From Variovorax sp. IB41 (lineage in GTDB: Bacteria > Pseudomonadota > Gammaproteobacteria > Burkholderiales > Burkholderiaceae_C), in NCBI RefSeq assembly GCF_016405905.1, contig NZ_JAEFCB010000005.1:124001-188000 (forward strand): 64,000 bases of DNA, given 5' to 3'. Both the position numbers and the translations under genes were made by a program. Within the stretch, counting starts at the first letter, position 1. Each line of letters begins with the position of its first letter. Of the stretch, positions 25,883 to 35,321 are shown in pieces. The notes beneath the pieces are model-generated. The model did not search any database. It was not told where the DNA came from and saw only the letters and a program-made list of their open reading frames with translations.

Positions 25883-26127
25883 GAGCAGGCTCCTTCGGGC
25901 GGATCGGTTCAGGTCGGTGTGACGGCAAGAAATCGGCGGATGCGCATCTTGCGCCGATGTCATGACGGTTTGAAGCCCCCCGTGAATCGGCCCATTTGCA
26001 GAATGGTTAAAGAGCGGCGAACGCTTTGAAAAACATCGTCATAACGAATACCTAGGTTCCATATCGGAACATGTCGCTACATATCTGCAGTGCCGCAGCC
26101 GCATTCAACGCAGTGCGCTCGCGCGCA

Positions 26128-26445
26128 TCACGCTTCGGTGAGCCGCAGCCCGACCGAGCCGGCGACGACCAGCACGATGCAACCCAGCCGCACCGCCGAG
26201 AGCGCCTCGCCGAACCACAGCACGCCCATCAGCACCACGCCGACCGAGCCGATGCCGGTCCAGATCGCATAGGCCGCACCGAGCGGCAGGTAGCGCAGCG
26301 CCTTGGCGAGAAGGAAGATGCTGACGAGCGCCGTCAGCACACCGAGCACTGAGGGCACGAGCCGCGTCCAGTCTTCCGACTGCTTGAGCGATGCGGCCAT
26401 CGCGATCTCGACAAGGCCCGCGGCCAACAGAAAAAACCAACCCAT
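26128..26445 (-). CDS. SMR-family efflux transporter (SugE/Gdx-like)
   Basis: 105 residues with four membrane helices and Glu13 in the first (LLAAGLVEIAMAASLK). The later TAYAVWTGIG-type segment reads AAYAIWTGIGS. Gly10 fits the guanidinium-exporter group, but Met replaces the tryptophan usual at position 16, so substrate class is uncertain. The ATG at 26445 has AAGGAG eight bases before it. Divergent from the HxlR regulator with 87 bases between starts. Confidence 0.88.
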   Translation of the reverse strand: MGWFFLLAAGLVEIAMAASLKQSEDWTRLVPSVLGVLTALVSIFLLAKALRYLPLGAAYAIWTGIGSVGVVLMGVLWFGEALSAVRLGCIVLVVAGSVGLRLTEA

Positions 26446-26532
26446 GAAAGACTCCTTGTTGCTTGCGGAAAGGGCGCGACCCGATACTTCCCGCGAGCCC
26501 ATCCATCGACAAGTACGCACCTTCTGGTAACC

Positions 26533-26946
26533 ATGGGAATTGAAAAGTCGTCATTGAAAACGCCCGAGCCTGTGGCACACGAAGCCAACGCTGCGGCCGA
26601 TGTGTGGAACGCGAGCTGCCCTTCGCGCCGTGTGCTCGAACTCATCGCGAACAAATGGGCGCTGCTGCTCATCCCGCTGCTGCGCGGCGAGCCGCGGCGC
26701 AACAACGAGCTGCTGCGCCAGGTCGGCGGCATCTCGCAGAAGATGCTCACGCAAACGCTGCGCGAACTGGAGCGCAACGGCCTCGTGCTGCGCGACGACC
26801 ACCGGACGGTGCCGCCACACGTGGCGTACCGGCTCAGCGCGCTCGGCCTGTCGCTGAGCAAGACGCTGCTGGCCGTGGACCGCTGGGCCGAGTCGAACCA
26901 CGCGGCGATCGACAGGGCGCAGCAAGAGGCGCGCGCCCGGCTCTAG
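26533..26946 (+). CDS. HxlR-family transcriptional regulator
   Basis: 137 residues. The winged helix is at about 30-110: CPSRRVLELIANKWALLL, then FNELLRQ-like NNELLRQVGGISQKMLTQTLRELERNGLV, the family hallmark. HxlR proteins often repress divergent efflux genes and respond to quinones or aldehydes through a Cys, and Cys29 is present. The most likely target is the SMR gene next door. The last bases overlap the stop of the convergent HD-domain gene. Confidence 0.92.
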   Translation: MGIEKSSLKTPEPVAHEANAAADVWNASCPSRRVLELIANKWALLLIPLLRGEPRRNNELLRQVGGISQKMLTQTLRELERNGLVLRDDHRTVPPHVAYRLSALGLSLSKTLLAVDRWAESNHAAIDRAQQEARARL

Positions 26947-27659
26947 GCGGTGTGGTCCGGGTCCGTGCCCGTGTCAGGCACAGCGGGCGCGGAATGCGCA
27001 TGGTGAGCGCAGCCGGCCCGGTGATTCCATTGCGAGGCCAGGATGATGGTGCACATGTCGATGCGCTCGAAGCCCGGGTCCTTGAATGCGAGCACGTCGT
27101 CGTTGAAGGTCCCGAAGGTGGTGTCGGGCCGGTGCTTCATGCCTTGGTGGAAAGCATCGATGATTCCATGCGCAAAGTCCGCTTCGCGGGGAAAGGCGGC
27201 GACGACGGCTTCGCGCTGCGCGTCGGTGAACTGGTGGTAGCCGCGGCCCGCCACGTCCATGCCTGCGCCCGCCTGCACCAGCGCAATTTCCGCGCGCATG
27301 AACTGAGGGATGCCGGGCGTCGTGTGGAGCGCGACGGCGTTCCACACCGTCTCGATGTCGTGCTCGCCGATGCCGTGCCCCCGCAGGAAATCTCGCGCGG
27401 CGTTCGCGCCATCCACCTCGAAGCGAAGCTGGCTTGCTTCGTAGCGCGGGGTGAGGCCGATGTCGTGGAACATGCAGGCCGCGTACAGCAGCTCGGTATC
27501 GAACTTCAGGCCGCTGCGCTGCCCCGTCAAGACGCCCCAGCAATAGACGCGCGACGAGTGATGAAAGAGCAGGTCGCTCTCGGTGTCGCGAATGAACTGC
27601 GTCATCTCGCGCGCGAGCTTGCTGTCGGGAATGCGTATGCCTGATATGTCGGTGTGCAT
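26943..27659 (-). CDS. HD-domain phosphohydrolase-like protein
   Basis: 238 residues from the ATG at 27659. The HD motif reads MFHDIGLTP (His65, Asp66), preceded by a possible metal His at 33-34 (LFHHSSRV), with a further His112 (VALHTTPG) and a basic/acidic tail. This pattern fits the cyanamide-hydratase-like HD group. The extension upstream of 27659 lacks homology-like features. Substrate unknown. Confidence 0.82.
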   Translation of the reverse strand: MHTDISGIRIPDSKLAREMTQFIRDTESDLLFHHSSRVYCWGVLTGQRSGLKFDTELLYAACMFHDIGLTPRYEASQLRFEVDGANAARDFLRGHGIGEHDIETVWNAVALHTTPGIPQFMRAEIALVQAGAGMDVAGRGYHQFTDAQREAVVAAFPREADFAHGIIDAFHQGMKHRPDTTFGTFNDDVLAFKDPGFERIDMCTIILASQWNHRAGCAHHAHSAPAVPDTGTDPDHTA

Positions 27660-27850
27660 CGTGAACCTTTGGGTTGCTTGCACACGATCATGGGCGAAGG
27701 TCGATCCGAATGGAATGGATGTCTCTGCAACTCCACAATGCAGGCCGTTCAACCGGCCACGCGCCGTGGGCCTCGACCTGCGGTGGTTCGCGCTTGCCCC
27801 GGCGCACCGGGTGTGTCCGCACACCCGGCGCGCTCAGGAGCGCGCACCGT

Positions 27851-28810
27851 TCAGAACGGCGAATCGGGAAAGTAGTACTTCGCCGCGTTTTCCTTGGTCA
27901 CCAGCACCGACGGAATGATCGTCGTCGCGGGCATCGCGCCGCCTTCCACGCGCGCCTTCGCGGTGAGGTTCATCGCGTCGGCGATCATGCTCGGCGCGTA
28001 GGTCACGTCGGCCGAGACGATCTTGTCGCCGTCCATCACCTTCTTGATGTAGCCCTTGGCGCCGGCGCCGCCCACCACCAGCTTCACGTCGTCGCGCTTG
28101 GCCTGCTCGATGGCCTTCTGCACGCCCACGGCCATGTCGTCGTCCGAGGCCCACACCGCATCGATCTGCTTGAAGCGCGTGAGGTAGTCCTGCATGACCT
28201 TGAACGCGTCGTCGCGGTTCCAGTTGCCGTGCTTGGCATCGAGCACCTTGATGCCGGGGTTGGCCTTCATCACTTCGTTGAAGGCGTCCACGCGCTGGTT
28301 GTCGATCACCGTCGGAATGCCGCGCAGGATCACCACGTTGCCCTTGCCGCCCATGGTCTTGGCCATGTACTCGCCCGCCACCTTGCCGAAGCCCGGGTTG
28401 TCGCCGGCCACGTAGGCGCTTTGCGCGTTCGGGTCCGTCAGGCCGCGGTCTACCACCGTCACGAACACGCCCTTGCTCTTGACCTGCGCCACCGGCTTGG
28501 TGAGCGGCGCCGACTCGAAGGGCAGGATGACGAGCGTGTCGATCTTGTTGACCGTCTGCAGGTCCTGCACCTGGTTGGCCTGCTCGGTGGCCGAGCCGGC
28601 GGTCTTCACGAAGACCTTCATGCCGGGGTATTGCTTTTCCAGTTCGGCCTTGGTGCGGTTGGCCCAGTACACGACGCCGCCGGTCCAGCCGTGCGTGGCG
28701 GCGGGCACCGAGACGCCCATCACCGTGGCCTTGTTCTGGGCCAGCGCGGGCATGCTCGCCAGCGCGCACACGGCCAGTGCGATGCCCGAAAAAATTCTTC
28801 TGTTCGTCAT
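27851..28810 (-). CDS. Sugar ABC transporter substrate-binding protein (RbsB-like)
   Basis: 319 residues with a signal peptide ([20 protein letters not shown], cleavage near ALAQ). The mature part is a type I periplasmic-binding fold: [50 protein letters not shown] and [10 protein letters not shown]. The related genes are the isomerase and LacI regulator immediately upstream on the same strand, suggesting one operon. No ATP-binding or permease gene follows, which is unusual for a sugar uptake locus. Confidence 0.9.
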   Translation of the reverse strand: MTNRRIFSGIALAVCALASMPALAQNKATVMGVSVPAATHGWTGGVVYWANRTKAELEKQYPGMKVFVKTAGSATEQANQVQDLQTVNKIDTLVILPFESAPLTKPVAQVKSKGVFVTVVDRGLTDPNAQSAYVAGDNPGFGKVAGEYMAKTMGGKGNVVILRGIPTVIDNQRVDAFNEVMKANPGIKVLDAKHGNWNRDDAFKVMQDYLTRFKQIDAVWASDDDMAVGVQKAIEQAKRDDVKLVVGGAGAKGYIKKVMDGDKIVSADVTYAPSMIADAMNLTAKARVEGGAMPATTIIPSVLVTKENAAKYYFPDSPF

Positions 28811-28860
28811 GGTCTCTTGTCTCCTTCGTTGTTGAGAAAGCTAGCTCGTTGGGTTGCTGA

Positions 28861-29940
28861 CTACTTCTTCGCCGTTGTCGTCGTCTCCAGGCCCAGCATC
28901 CGGCGAAGCTGCTGGGTATCGGTCTGGGCGCCCGCGAAATCGTCGAAGGCTTTCTCGGTCGTGCGGATGATGTGGCGGCGGATGAACTCCGCGCCCTCGG
29001 CCGCGCCGTCCTCGGGGTGCTTGAGGCAACACTCCCACTCCAGCACGGCCCAGCTGTCGTAGTTGTATTGCGCCATCTTGGAGAAGATGGCGCCGAAGTC
29101 GATCTGCCCGTCACCGAGCGACCGGAAGCGCCCCGCGCGGTTCACCCACGGCTGGAAGCCCGAGTACACGCCCTGGCGGCCCGTGGGGCGGAACTCCGCA
29201 TCCTTGATGTGCAGCGCCTTGATGCGCGAGTGGTAGATGTCGATGAACTCCAGGTAGTCCAGTTGCTGCAGCAGGAAGTGCGAGGGGTCGTAGTTGATGC
29301 AGCAGCGCGAGTGGTTCTTCACGCGCTCCAGGAGCATCTCGAAGGTCACGCCATCGAAGAGGTCCTCGCCCGGATGCAGCTCGAAGCAGACGTTGCAGTC
29401 GGCGTCTTCAAACGCATCGAAGATCGGATGCCAGCGCTTGGCGAGCTCGTCGAACGCGGCCTCGATCAATCCCGCGGGACGCGGCGGCCACGGATAGAGA
29501 TACGGCCACGCGAGCGCCCCCGGAAAGCTCACGGTGCTCTTCAAGCCCAGGTTGCGCGAGGCCTTCGCGGCGAACAGCATCTGCTCCACCGCCCACGCCT
29601 GCCGCGCCACCGGGTTGCGTCGGTAGGCCTCGGGCGCGAAGCCGTCGAAGGCTTCGTCGTACGCCGGGTGCACCGCCACGAGCTGGCCCTGCAGGTGCGT
29701 GCCCAGCTCGGTGATCTCCACGCCGTTCTCGCGTGCCACGCCAGCCACTTCGTCGCAGTAGGTCTTCGATTCCGCGGCCTTCTTCAGGTCGAAGATGCGC
29801 GCGTCCCACGAGGGAATCTGCACGCCCTTGAAGCCGAGCCCGCCGGCCCAGCGCGTGATCGACGCCCATGAGTCGAACGGCGCGCTGTCGCTGGCGAACT
29901 GCGCGAGGTAGATGCCCGGGCCCTTGATGTTGGTGGCCAT
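28861..29940 (-). CDS. Sugar phosphate isomerase/epimerase-family TIM barrel
   Basis: 359 residues of the xylose-isomerase-like AP-endonuclease 2 superfamily. The metal ligands look intact: Glu187 (CFELHPGE), Asp218 and His221 (NYDPSHF), His244 (ALHIKDAEF) and Glu301 (VLEWE). Such enzymes isomerise sugars or inositol derivatives. It lies between the LacI regulator and the sugar-binding protein, 50 bases from the latter, and likely acts on the sugar they handle. Exact substrate unknown. Confidence 0.87.
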   Translation of the reverse strand: MATNIKGPGIYLAQFASDSAPFDSWASITRWAGGLGFKGVQIPSWDARIFDLKKAAESKTYCDEVAGVARENGVEITELGTHLQGQLVAVHPAYDEAFDGFAPEAYRRNPVARQAWAVEQMLFAAKASRNLGLKSTVSFPGALAWPYLYPWPPRPAGLIEAAFDELAKRWHPIFDAFEDADCNVCFELHPGEDLFDGVTFEMLLERVKNHSRCCINYDPSHFLLQQLDYLEFIDIYHSRIKALHIKDAEFRPTGRQGVYSGFQPWVNRAGRFRSLGDGQIDFGAIFSKMAQYNYDSWAVLEWECCLKHPEDGAAEGAEFIRRHIIRTTEKAFDDFAGAQTDTQQLRRMLGLETTTTAKK

Positions 29941-30004
29941 GTGTCGACGCTCCTGCTAAAGGTTGTTTCAGTGGTTCAGTGGGGGGAGGGCAGCGCCGCC
30001 GCGT

Positions 30005-31075
30005 TCACGGCAGGTTGTCCTTCAGGTAGATGTCGATGCGGATGCGCTCCTGGTCCGCATGCACCGGCTCGCGCGTGAGGCGCGCGATGGCCAGCCGCAG
30101 GGCCGATCGGATCTCGTGCCCCGCGTCCTGGTTGATGACCGCGGCCATCGTGCCGTCGAGCAGATCGGCGCGCGCGGCCGGCGTGAGCTCGTGGCCGACG
30201 AAGACGATCTTTCCCGCGCGCCCGCTCGCCTTGAGCGTGGCCGAGATGCCCGGGTTGCCCGCGCCCACGCTGTAGAGCGCCACCAGCTTCGGGTGCGCGG
30301 TCAAAAGGCGCGCGCTGAGTTGGCGCGCAAGCTTCGGGTCGTCCTTGCCCTCGATCGGCGGCAGCACGCGCAGGCCCGGGTACTCCGCCGCCATGACCTG
30401 GCTGAAGCCCAGGCTGCGCTCGGCATGGTCGCGCAGCGAGAGGCTGCCCACAATCACGCCGACATCGCCCTTGACGTCGCCCCTGAGGCCGCCCGAGAAG
30501 CGGCCCACCAGCGTGCCCGCGGTGCGGCCGGCCGCCACGTTGTCGATGCCCACGAAGTGCTGGCGCTGCGACTTCGGCACGTCCGACACCAGCGTGATCA
30601 CGCCAACGCCATGGCTGGCCAGCTTGTCGATGGCTGACTGCACCAGCGGATGGTCCAGCGCCATCACCACGGCCGTGTCGCAGTGGCCCCGCAGCGCGAG
30701 GATGCGGCGCGCCAGGCGCTGAGGCTCGAAGACATCGACATGGTGCGTCTGCGCGCTCACGCGGTGGTCTTCCATCCAGCCGCTGCTGCCCGCGATCTGC
30801 TCGCGCAGCATCTCGATGAAGGTGTTGTTGCCCGAGGGCAGCACAAAGCTCACCCGGTGCGGATGCGGCCGTGCGAGGCGGGCGGCCGCCGGGTCGGGCC
30901 GGTAGTTCAGCCGCTCGACGGCCTGATGCACCTGCGCGATCGAGCGCGCGTGCACGCCGGTGCGCTTGTTGAGCACCCGGTCCACGGTGGCCAGGCTCAC
31001 GTCGGCTTCGCGCGCCACGTCGCTGAGCGTGGCGCGGCCGGTTTGCAGGGGAAGTCGCTGGGTGCTGGAGGGCAT
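30005..31075 (-). CDS. LacI-family transcriptional regulator
   Basis: 356 residues. The helix-turn-helix is at about 16-36 (TLSDVAREADVSLATVDRVLN), followed by a hinge and a ribose-binding-type effector domain. The VDRVLN variant is common among regulators of sugar ABC operons. It is the first gene of a three-gene minus-strand set and probably represses the isomerase and binding-protein genes until the sugar is bound. Confidence 0.92.
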   Translation of the reverse strand: MPSSTQRLPLQTGRATLSDVAREADVSLATVDRVLNKRTGVHARSIAQVHQAVERLNYRPDPAAARLARPHPHRVSFVLPSGNNTFIEMLREQIAGSSGWMEDHRVSAQTHHVDVFEPQRLARRILALRGHCDTAVVMALDHPLVQSAIDKLASHGVGVITLVSDVPKSQRQHFVGIDNVAAGRTAGTLVGRFSGGLRGDVKGDVGVIVGSLSLRDHAERSLGFSQVMAAEYPGLRVLPPIEGKDDPKLARQLSARLLTAHPKLVALYSVGAGNPGISATLKASGRAGKIVFVGHELTPAARADLLDGTMAAVINQDAGHEIRSALRLAIARLTREPVHADQERIRIDIYLKDNLP

Positions 31076-31151
31076 GGGGCGGATTCTGAGGTGCGTACCT
31101 CATTTTGATGTGCGGGGAAACCCGGGAGGGATTCGAGGGGAGGACGTCTTG

Positions 31152-31252
31152 CCCCTTCCCCCTTTGGGGGAAGGCTGGGATGGGGGCAGGCAGAGCGCCC
31201 GATGGGTACGCCGCGCGCCCCCACCCCAATCCTCCCCCAGAGGGGGAGGGAG
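31152..31252. repeat. Intergenic inverted-repeat element rich in CCCCC/GGGGG
   Basis: Two local hairpins (CTTCCCCCTTTGGGGGAAG and CTCCCCCAGAGGGGGAG) lie inside a larger imperfect inverted repeat pairing about 31175-31196 with 31217-31239. It resembles the short dispersed palindromic elements common between genes of Proteobacteria. It sits between the LacI gene and the FABP-like gene; role as a mobile or mRNA element is not known. Confidence 0.5.
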
Positions 31253-31328
31253 CAAGAAAATCAGGCGGCGGTCGGTGCCGGCTATTGGCGATACTTCCGC
31301 CCGTCACACCCAGATATCAGGACCCACC

Positions 31329-31994
31329 ATGGCCGACTACCCCCGCGACATCTACACAGAACCCGAACCCGACCCGCACACGCTCTCCAACCTCGGCCCG
31401 CTCACGGGCCTGGCCGGCATCTGGACCAGCGCCACGGGCCACGACGTGGCACCGAAGGAAGACGGCCCCGAAGCCGAGGCCTACATCGAACACGCCGAGT
31501 TCCAGCCCATCGACGCGCAGACCAACGGGCCGCAGATCTTCTATGGCCTGCGCTACCACGTGCGCATCGTCAAGCCCAACGAGGTGGAGAGCTTTCACGA
31601 CCAGGTCGGCTACTGGCTCTGGGAGGCCGCCACCGGCACGGTGATCCAGACGCTGACGATCCCGCGCGGGCAGGCCGTCATGGCCATGGGCCATGCGGCG
31701 CCCGATGCGAAATCGTTCAAGCTGGAAGCCGTGCGCGGCGCGGCGACCAACGGCATCCTCTCGAACCCGTTCCTGGAGCATGCGTTCAAGACGCTGCGCT
31801 ACGACGTCGCCATCACCATCCACGACAACGCCAGCTGGTCGTACGAGCAGGTCACGCTGCTCGATGTGCTCGGCAAGCCCGAGCCCTTTCGCCACACCGA
31901 CCGCAACACGCTGCACAAGATCGGCGAGCCCACGCCCAACCCGACCGCGCGCGCCGCGCTGGCTCAGTTGGTCGCCGCCTCCACGTCCGCGTGA
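31329..31994 (+). CDS. Heme-binding beta-barrel / nitrobindin-like (FABP-like) protein
   Basis: 221 residues starting MADYPRDIYTEPEP. The core pattern LGPLTGLAGIWTS, then EHAEFQPID, LRYHVRI, then GYWLWEAATGTVIQTLTIPRGQ, then WSYEQVTLLDV is that of the FABP-like nitrobindin family, which forms a 10-stranded barrel and may bind heme or a lipid. It stands alone; its 3' end overlaps the Rieske oxygenase gene on the other strand by 31 bases. Confidence 0.75.
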   Translation: MADYPRDIYTEPEPDPHTLSNLGPLTGLAGIWTSATGHDVAPKEDGPEAEAYIEHAEFQPIDAQTNGPQIFYGLRYHVRIVKPNEVESFHDQVGYWLWEAATGTVIQTLTIPRGQAVMAMGHAAPDAKSFKLEAVRGAATNGILSNPFLEHAFKTLRYDVAITIHDNASWSYEQVTLLDVLGKPEPFRHTDRNTLHKIGEPTPNPTARAALAQLVAASTSA

Positions 31995-33109
31995 AACTTC
32001 GCCGAGCACCACTCGGTGGCGCCGAAGTAGAGCGATGACTGCGCGCCGCTCGCAAGCGTCGACTGCGCCGACACGCCGAGCGCGAAGTCCTCGTCGAGCG
32101 CGCCCCAGAACGACGCGACGTTCTTGCGCCAGTAGTTCTCTGATTTCTCCGTCTTGGGCAGCTCGGGAATCAGCGTGCTCGCGATCACGCGCGAGCGGCC
32201 GGGAGCCTCGGGCAGCACGGTGAAGGCGTTGGCGTGGTCGCCCTCGTGCAGGATGAAGGTGGCCGGAAAGAAGAAATAGATGATGTTCGAGTGCGGCCCC
32301 ACCCGCCATTCGCTCGCCGGCACTTCGCGCAGCCCTTCGATGCTGCGCTTGGGCAGGAACAGGCGCTGGTGCTGCCGGTCGTGGTCGGCCATCAGCAGGT
32401 TGTCGTAGAACAGCGCCGCGATGCTGTTGCGGTGCGCGTACTGGAAGTGATAGGTCTCCAGGTTCCCCTCGAACGGAATCTTCCAGTTGGCCGCGTTGTC
32501 GAAGGCGTGCTGGTGAAACGGCACCCAGCGGTCGTAGCCCCATGAGCGCAGGTCGGTGCCGAAGCGGCCGAGCCACGCATCGATGTCGAGCGCGGCGCTT
32601 TCGCCTTCGGCCAATGCGCGAGGGATGACCCACACGAAACCAAGTGCCTCCGCCACCGGCACACGCGCGAGGCTGCAGTCCGAAGCGGGCGCATGCGGAA
32701 AGTCTTCGCCCGAAGGGCGGCCGCGCAATGCCCCGTCGAGCCCGTAGGTCCAGCTGTGGTACGGGCACACGAGCGCGCGCTGATTTGAGACGCCCGCCGG
32801 CTTGAGCCGTGCGCCGCGGTGCCGGCAGGCGTTGATGAATCCATTGAGCTGTCCGTCTGGCGCGCGCACGAGCAAGAGCGGCAGGCCCGCCACGTCGATG
32901 GCGAACGAATCGCCCGCGTTGGCGAGCGAAGCCGAAGGGCAGAGCGCCAACGGGTAGCGGCGGAAGATGCGCTCCACCTCGCGTTCATGGCGTGCCGGAT
33001 CGAGGTAGCGCGACACCGGGCTCACGGCCGGTTCGCCGCGCTCGCTGCCGCCGGTTTCGATCAGCGCGAGCGCGCGGCGGATCAACGCGATCTGTTCTTC
33101 TTGCTGCAT
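31964..33109 (-). CDS. Rieske non-heme iron oxygenase, alpha subunit
   Basis: 381 residues. The Rieske centre is Cys95-x-His97 (ACRHRG) and Cys115-x-x-His118 (CPYHSW). The mononuclear-iron site lies in EGNLETYHFQYAH with His221 and His226. A typical alpha subunit is 380-450 residues. The ATG at 33109 is favoured over a longer form. No ferredoxin reductase or beta subunit is next to it, so it probably borrows its electron partner. The divergent LysR gene starts 145 bases away and may regulate it. Confidence 0.9.
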   Translation of the reverse strand: MQQEEQIALIRRALALIETGGSERGEPAVSPVSRYLDPARHEREVERIFRRYPLALCPSASLANAGDSFAIDVAGLPLLLVRAPDGQLNGFINACRHRGARLKPAGVSNQRALVCPYHSWTYGLDGALRGRPSGEDFPHAPASDCSLARVPVAEALGFVWVIPRALAEGESAALDIDAWLGRFGTDLRSWGYDRWVPFHQHAFDNAANWKIPFEGNLETYHFQYAHRNSIAALFYDNLLMADHDRQHQRLFLPKRSIEGLREVPASEWRVGPHSNIIYFFFPATFILHEGDHANAFTVLPEAPGRSRVIASTLIPELPKTEKSENYWRKNVASFWGALDEDFALGVSAQSTLASGAQSSLYFGATEWCSAKFHADVEAATN

Positions 33110-33150
33110 GTGGTTTTGTCTCCGTGCAGGGTGTGCTGCGCCCATTGTGT

Positions 33151-33165
33151 CGAACGGACCGTTCG
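33151..33165. promoter_or_regulatory. Perfect 7+1+7 palindrome between the Rieske and LysR genes
   Basis: CGAACGGACCGTTCG is an exact dyad with a one-base centre. It lies in the divergent intergenic region, 42 bases upstream of the oxygenase start. Its compact form looks like a TetR-type operator; LysR sites are usually longer (T-N11-A). The bound regulator is unknown. Confidence 0.4.
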
Positions 33166-33253
33166 CCCGCTTGCATCAACTGGTCGTGTTTGCCATCGCC
33201 GGATAGAACAAACACGCATACCTGCGAAGCCCCTATGCCGATAACCTCCAGCC

Positions 33254-34180
33254 ATGGATTTGAAGCAACTGGAGTACTTCATACGCGTGGCCGAGCTCGG
33301 CAGCTTCACCCGCGCGTCGATCGCGATCGACATCGCGCAACCCGCCTTGAGCCGCCAAGTGCGCAACCTGGAGGTCGAGCTGAGGCAGAACCTGCTGGTG
33401 CGCAACGGCCGCGGCGTGGTGGTCACCGACGCGGGCAAGCGGCTGCTGGAGCACGGCCGCGGCATCCTGCACCAGGTGGAGCGGGCGCGCGAAGACATGA
33501 GCCGCTCGCGCGAGGCGCTGGCCGGCCGCGTCGCCGTGGGCCTGCCACCCAGCGTGGCCGGCGTGCTCACGGTGCCGCTGGTGCGTGCCGCGCGCGAGCG
33601 CCTGCCCGAGGCGGCGCTCTCGATCACCGAGAACCTCTCCACGGCGATGCAGGAATCGCTGGTCACCGGCCGGCTCGATGTGGCGCTCCTCTACAACCCG
33701 CAGCCTTCGACCGACGTGGACAGCGAAACGGTGCTGGAGGAAGACCTGTTCCTGGTCAGCGCCACCAAGGGCACCGGTCCGATGCGGCGCGGCACCCCGC
33801 TGCCATTGCGCCAGCTGGCGGGCCAGCCGCTGGTGATTCCCACCCGGCCCAACGCGATCCGCATGCGCGTGGAGGCCGAGCTGGCCGCCATCGGATTGCG
33901 CCCGCAGATCGCGCTGGAGGTCGACGGCGTGCCCGCCATCCTCGCGCTCGTGGCCGATGGCGCGGGGCATGCAGTGCTCTCGCGCAACGCGGTCGCCAAC
34001 GCGGGGCGGCCGCAGCGCTATGCCATCCGGCCCATCGTCGAGCCGATCCTGCGCACGCGGCTCGCGCTGGCTGCGAGTTCGCAGCGGCCGGTCACGCGCA
34101 CGCAGCGCGCCATGGGCGAGCTGCTGCGCGAGCTCGTGCAGCAGCACCTGGGCGCGCGCGCCGAAGTTCAGAAGCGGTGA
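33254..34180 (+). CDS. LysR-family transcriptional regulator
   Basis: 308 residues. The N-terminal helix-turn-helix is MDLKQLEYFIRVAELGSFTRA, then IDIAQPALSRQVRNLEVELR. The effector domain follows from about 92 (RVAVGLPPSVAGVLTVPLVR). Divergent from the Rieske gene, it is the natural candidate for its regulator. The 3' end overlaps the porin gene on the other strand by 13 bases. Confidence 0.92.
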   Translation: MDLKQLEYFIRVAELGSFTRASIAIDIAQPALSRQVRNLEVELRQNLLVRNGRGVVVTDAGKRLLEHGRGILHQVERAREDMSRSREALAGRVAVGLPPSVAGVLTVPLVRAARERLPEAALSITENLSTAMQESLVTGRLDVALLYNPQPSTDVDSETVLEEDLFLVSATKGTGPMRRGTPLPLRQLAGQPLVIPTRPNAIRMRVEAELAAIGLRPQIALEVDGVPAILALVADGAGHAVLSRNAVANAGRPQRYAIRPIVEPILRTRLALAASSQRPVTRTQRAMGELLRELVQQHLGARAEVQKR

Positions 34181-35190
34181 CGCATGCCGACGCCGAAGCT
34201 GCTCTGGCCGTCGAAGCCGGTGAGCCGGTCGCGCATGAAGACGGCGTAGACGTCGGTGCGCTTCGACAGGAAATGGTCGTAGCCCACGGCCCATGTCGTG
34301 CGATGCGTTTCGGTGGCTGGCTCCACCTTGCGCTGCGTGCGCGCGACCGATGCCAGGAAGCGGCCCGCGCCCACTGGAACTGCGGCACCTAACTGCGCGG
34401 TCGTGGCCGTGGTGCGGATGTCGGGCGTGCGCGTGCGCTGGTACTGGCCGTAGAGCTGCACCGCCCTGAAATCGTAGGAGGCGCCGACGAGCGCCGCGTC
34501 CTGCCGCAGGATCGCCGTGGTGAAGCCCGGCCCCACCTGCGCCTGCTGCGCCGACACCACGGCGGCGAAGGGCCCGGCCGCGTAGTTGAGCGTGAGGTTC
34601 AGGTTGTGCACGCCGCTGCGGTTCGTCACTTCGCCGAGGCTATAGAGCACGCTCGCGCGCAGCCCGGCGATGGTGGGCGATGTGTACTGCAGCGCGTTGC
34701 TCCACACGCTGTCGCCGAGCACCGCGCGGTTGTAGGTTGGCTGCCAGGTGTGCAGCATGACGGGCGAGAACTGCAGCGACGTGCCGAACGGGTTGAACGC
34801 GCCGCTCGCCACGAACATCGGGTTGGTCTGCCGGCCCAGCGCCACCTGGCCGAAGCCACCCGCGAGACCCACCCACGCATTGCGCGAGAAGTACGGATCG
34901 GTGGCGTTGCGCCCCATGGTGCCGCTGTCGGCCTGGAAGAAGCTCTCCAGCGCGAACTGCGCCTGCAGCCCGTCACCCAGGCTCTCGGCGCCGCGGATGC
35001 CCCAGAACGATGTGGTCATGCCACCGCTGTTGAGCACCTTGGTGCGGCCGGGCTCGTCGCTGCGCCGCATCGAGCCGGCGAAGGCGTCGAGCAGCCCGTA
35101 GATCTGCGCGCTGGCCGCGGGCGCATCGGCCTGCGCCCATGCGGCGTGGGCCGCGCTGCACAGCGCAAGGGTGGGTAGCAGTCGTTTCAT
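34168..35190 (-). CDS. Gram-negative porin (Burkholderia-type)
   Basis: 340 residues, signal peptide MKRLLPTLALCSAAHAAWAQ, then the porin start SAQIYGLLDAFAG. It ends in the beta-barrel targeting signal HRF with terminal Phe. Family porins run 330-400 residues. It follows the amidohydrolase and Bug genes on the same strand and probably lets their substrate through the outer membrane. Confidence 0.93.
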   Translation of the reverse strand: MKRLLPTLALCSAAHAAWAQADAPAASAQIYGLLDAFAGSMRRSDEPGRTKVLNSGGMTTSFWGIRGAESLGDGLQAQFALESFFQADSGTMGRNATDPYFSRNAWVGLAGGFGQVALGRQTNPMFVASGAFNPFGTSLQFSPVMLHTWQPTYNRAVLGDSVWSNALQYTSPTIAGLRASVLYSLGEVTNRSGVHNLNLTLNYAAGPFAAVVSAQQAQVGPGFTTAILRQDAALVGASYDFRAVQLYGQYQRTRTPDIRTTATTAQLGAAVPVGAGRFLASVARTQRKVEPATETHRTTWAVGYDHFLSKRTDVYAVFMRDRLTGFDGQSSFGVGMRHRF

Positions 35191-35321
35191 GGTTTGTCTC
35201 CTCGTTGGTTTTTTTGAAAAGCAAAGGCCAAAGGCCAAAGGCGCGCACCGCTCCGCACGCCATGGCTGCGCCACGGCGTGAGGGTTGTGTCAGTGGGAGC
35301 GCGCGCCGCGGTGCGGGGCGC

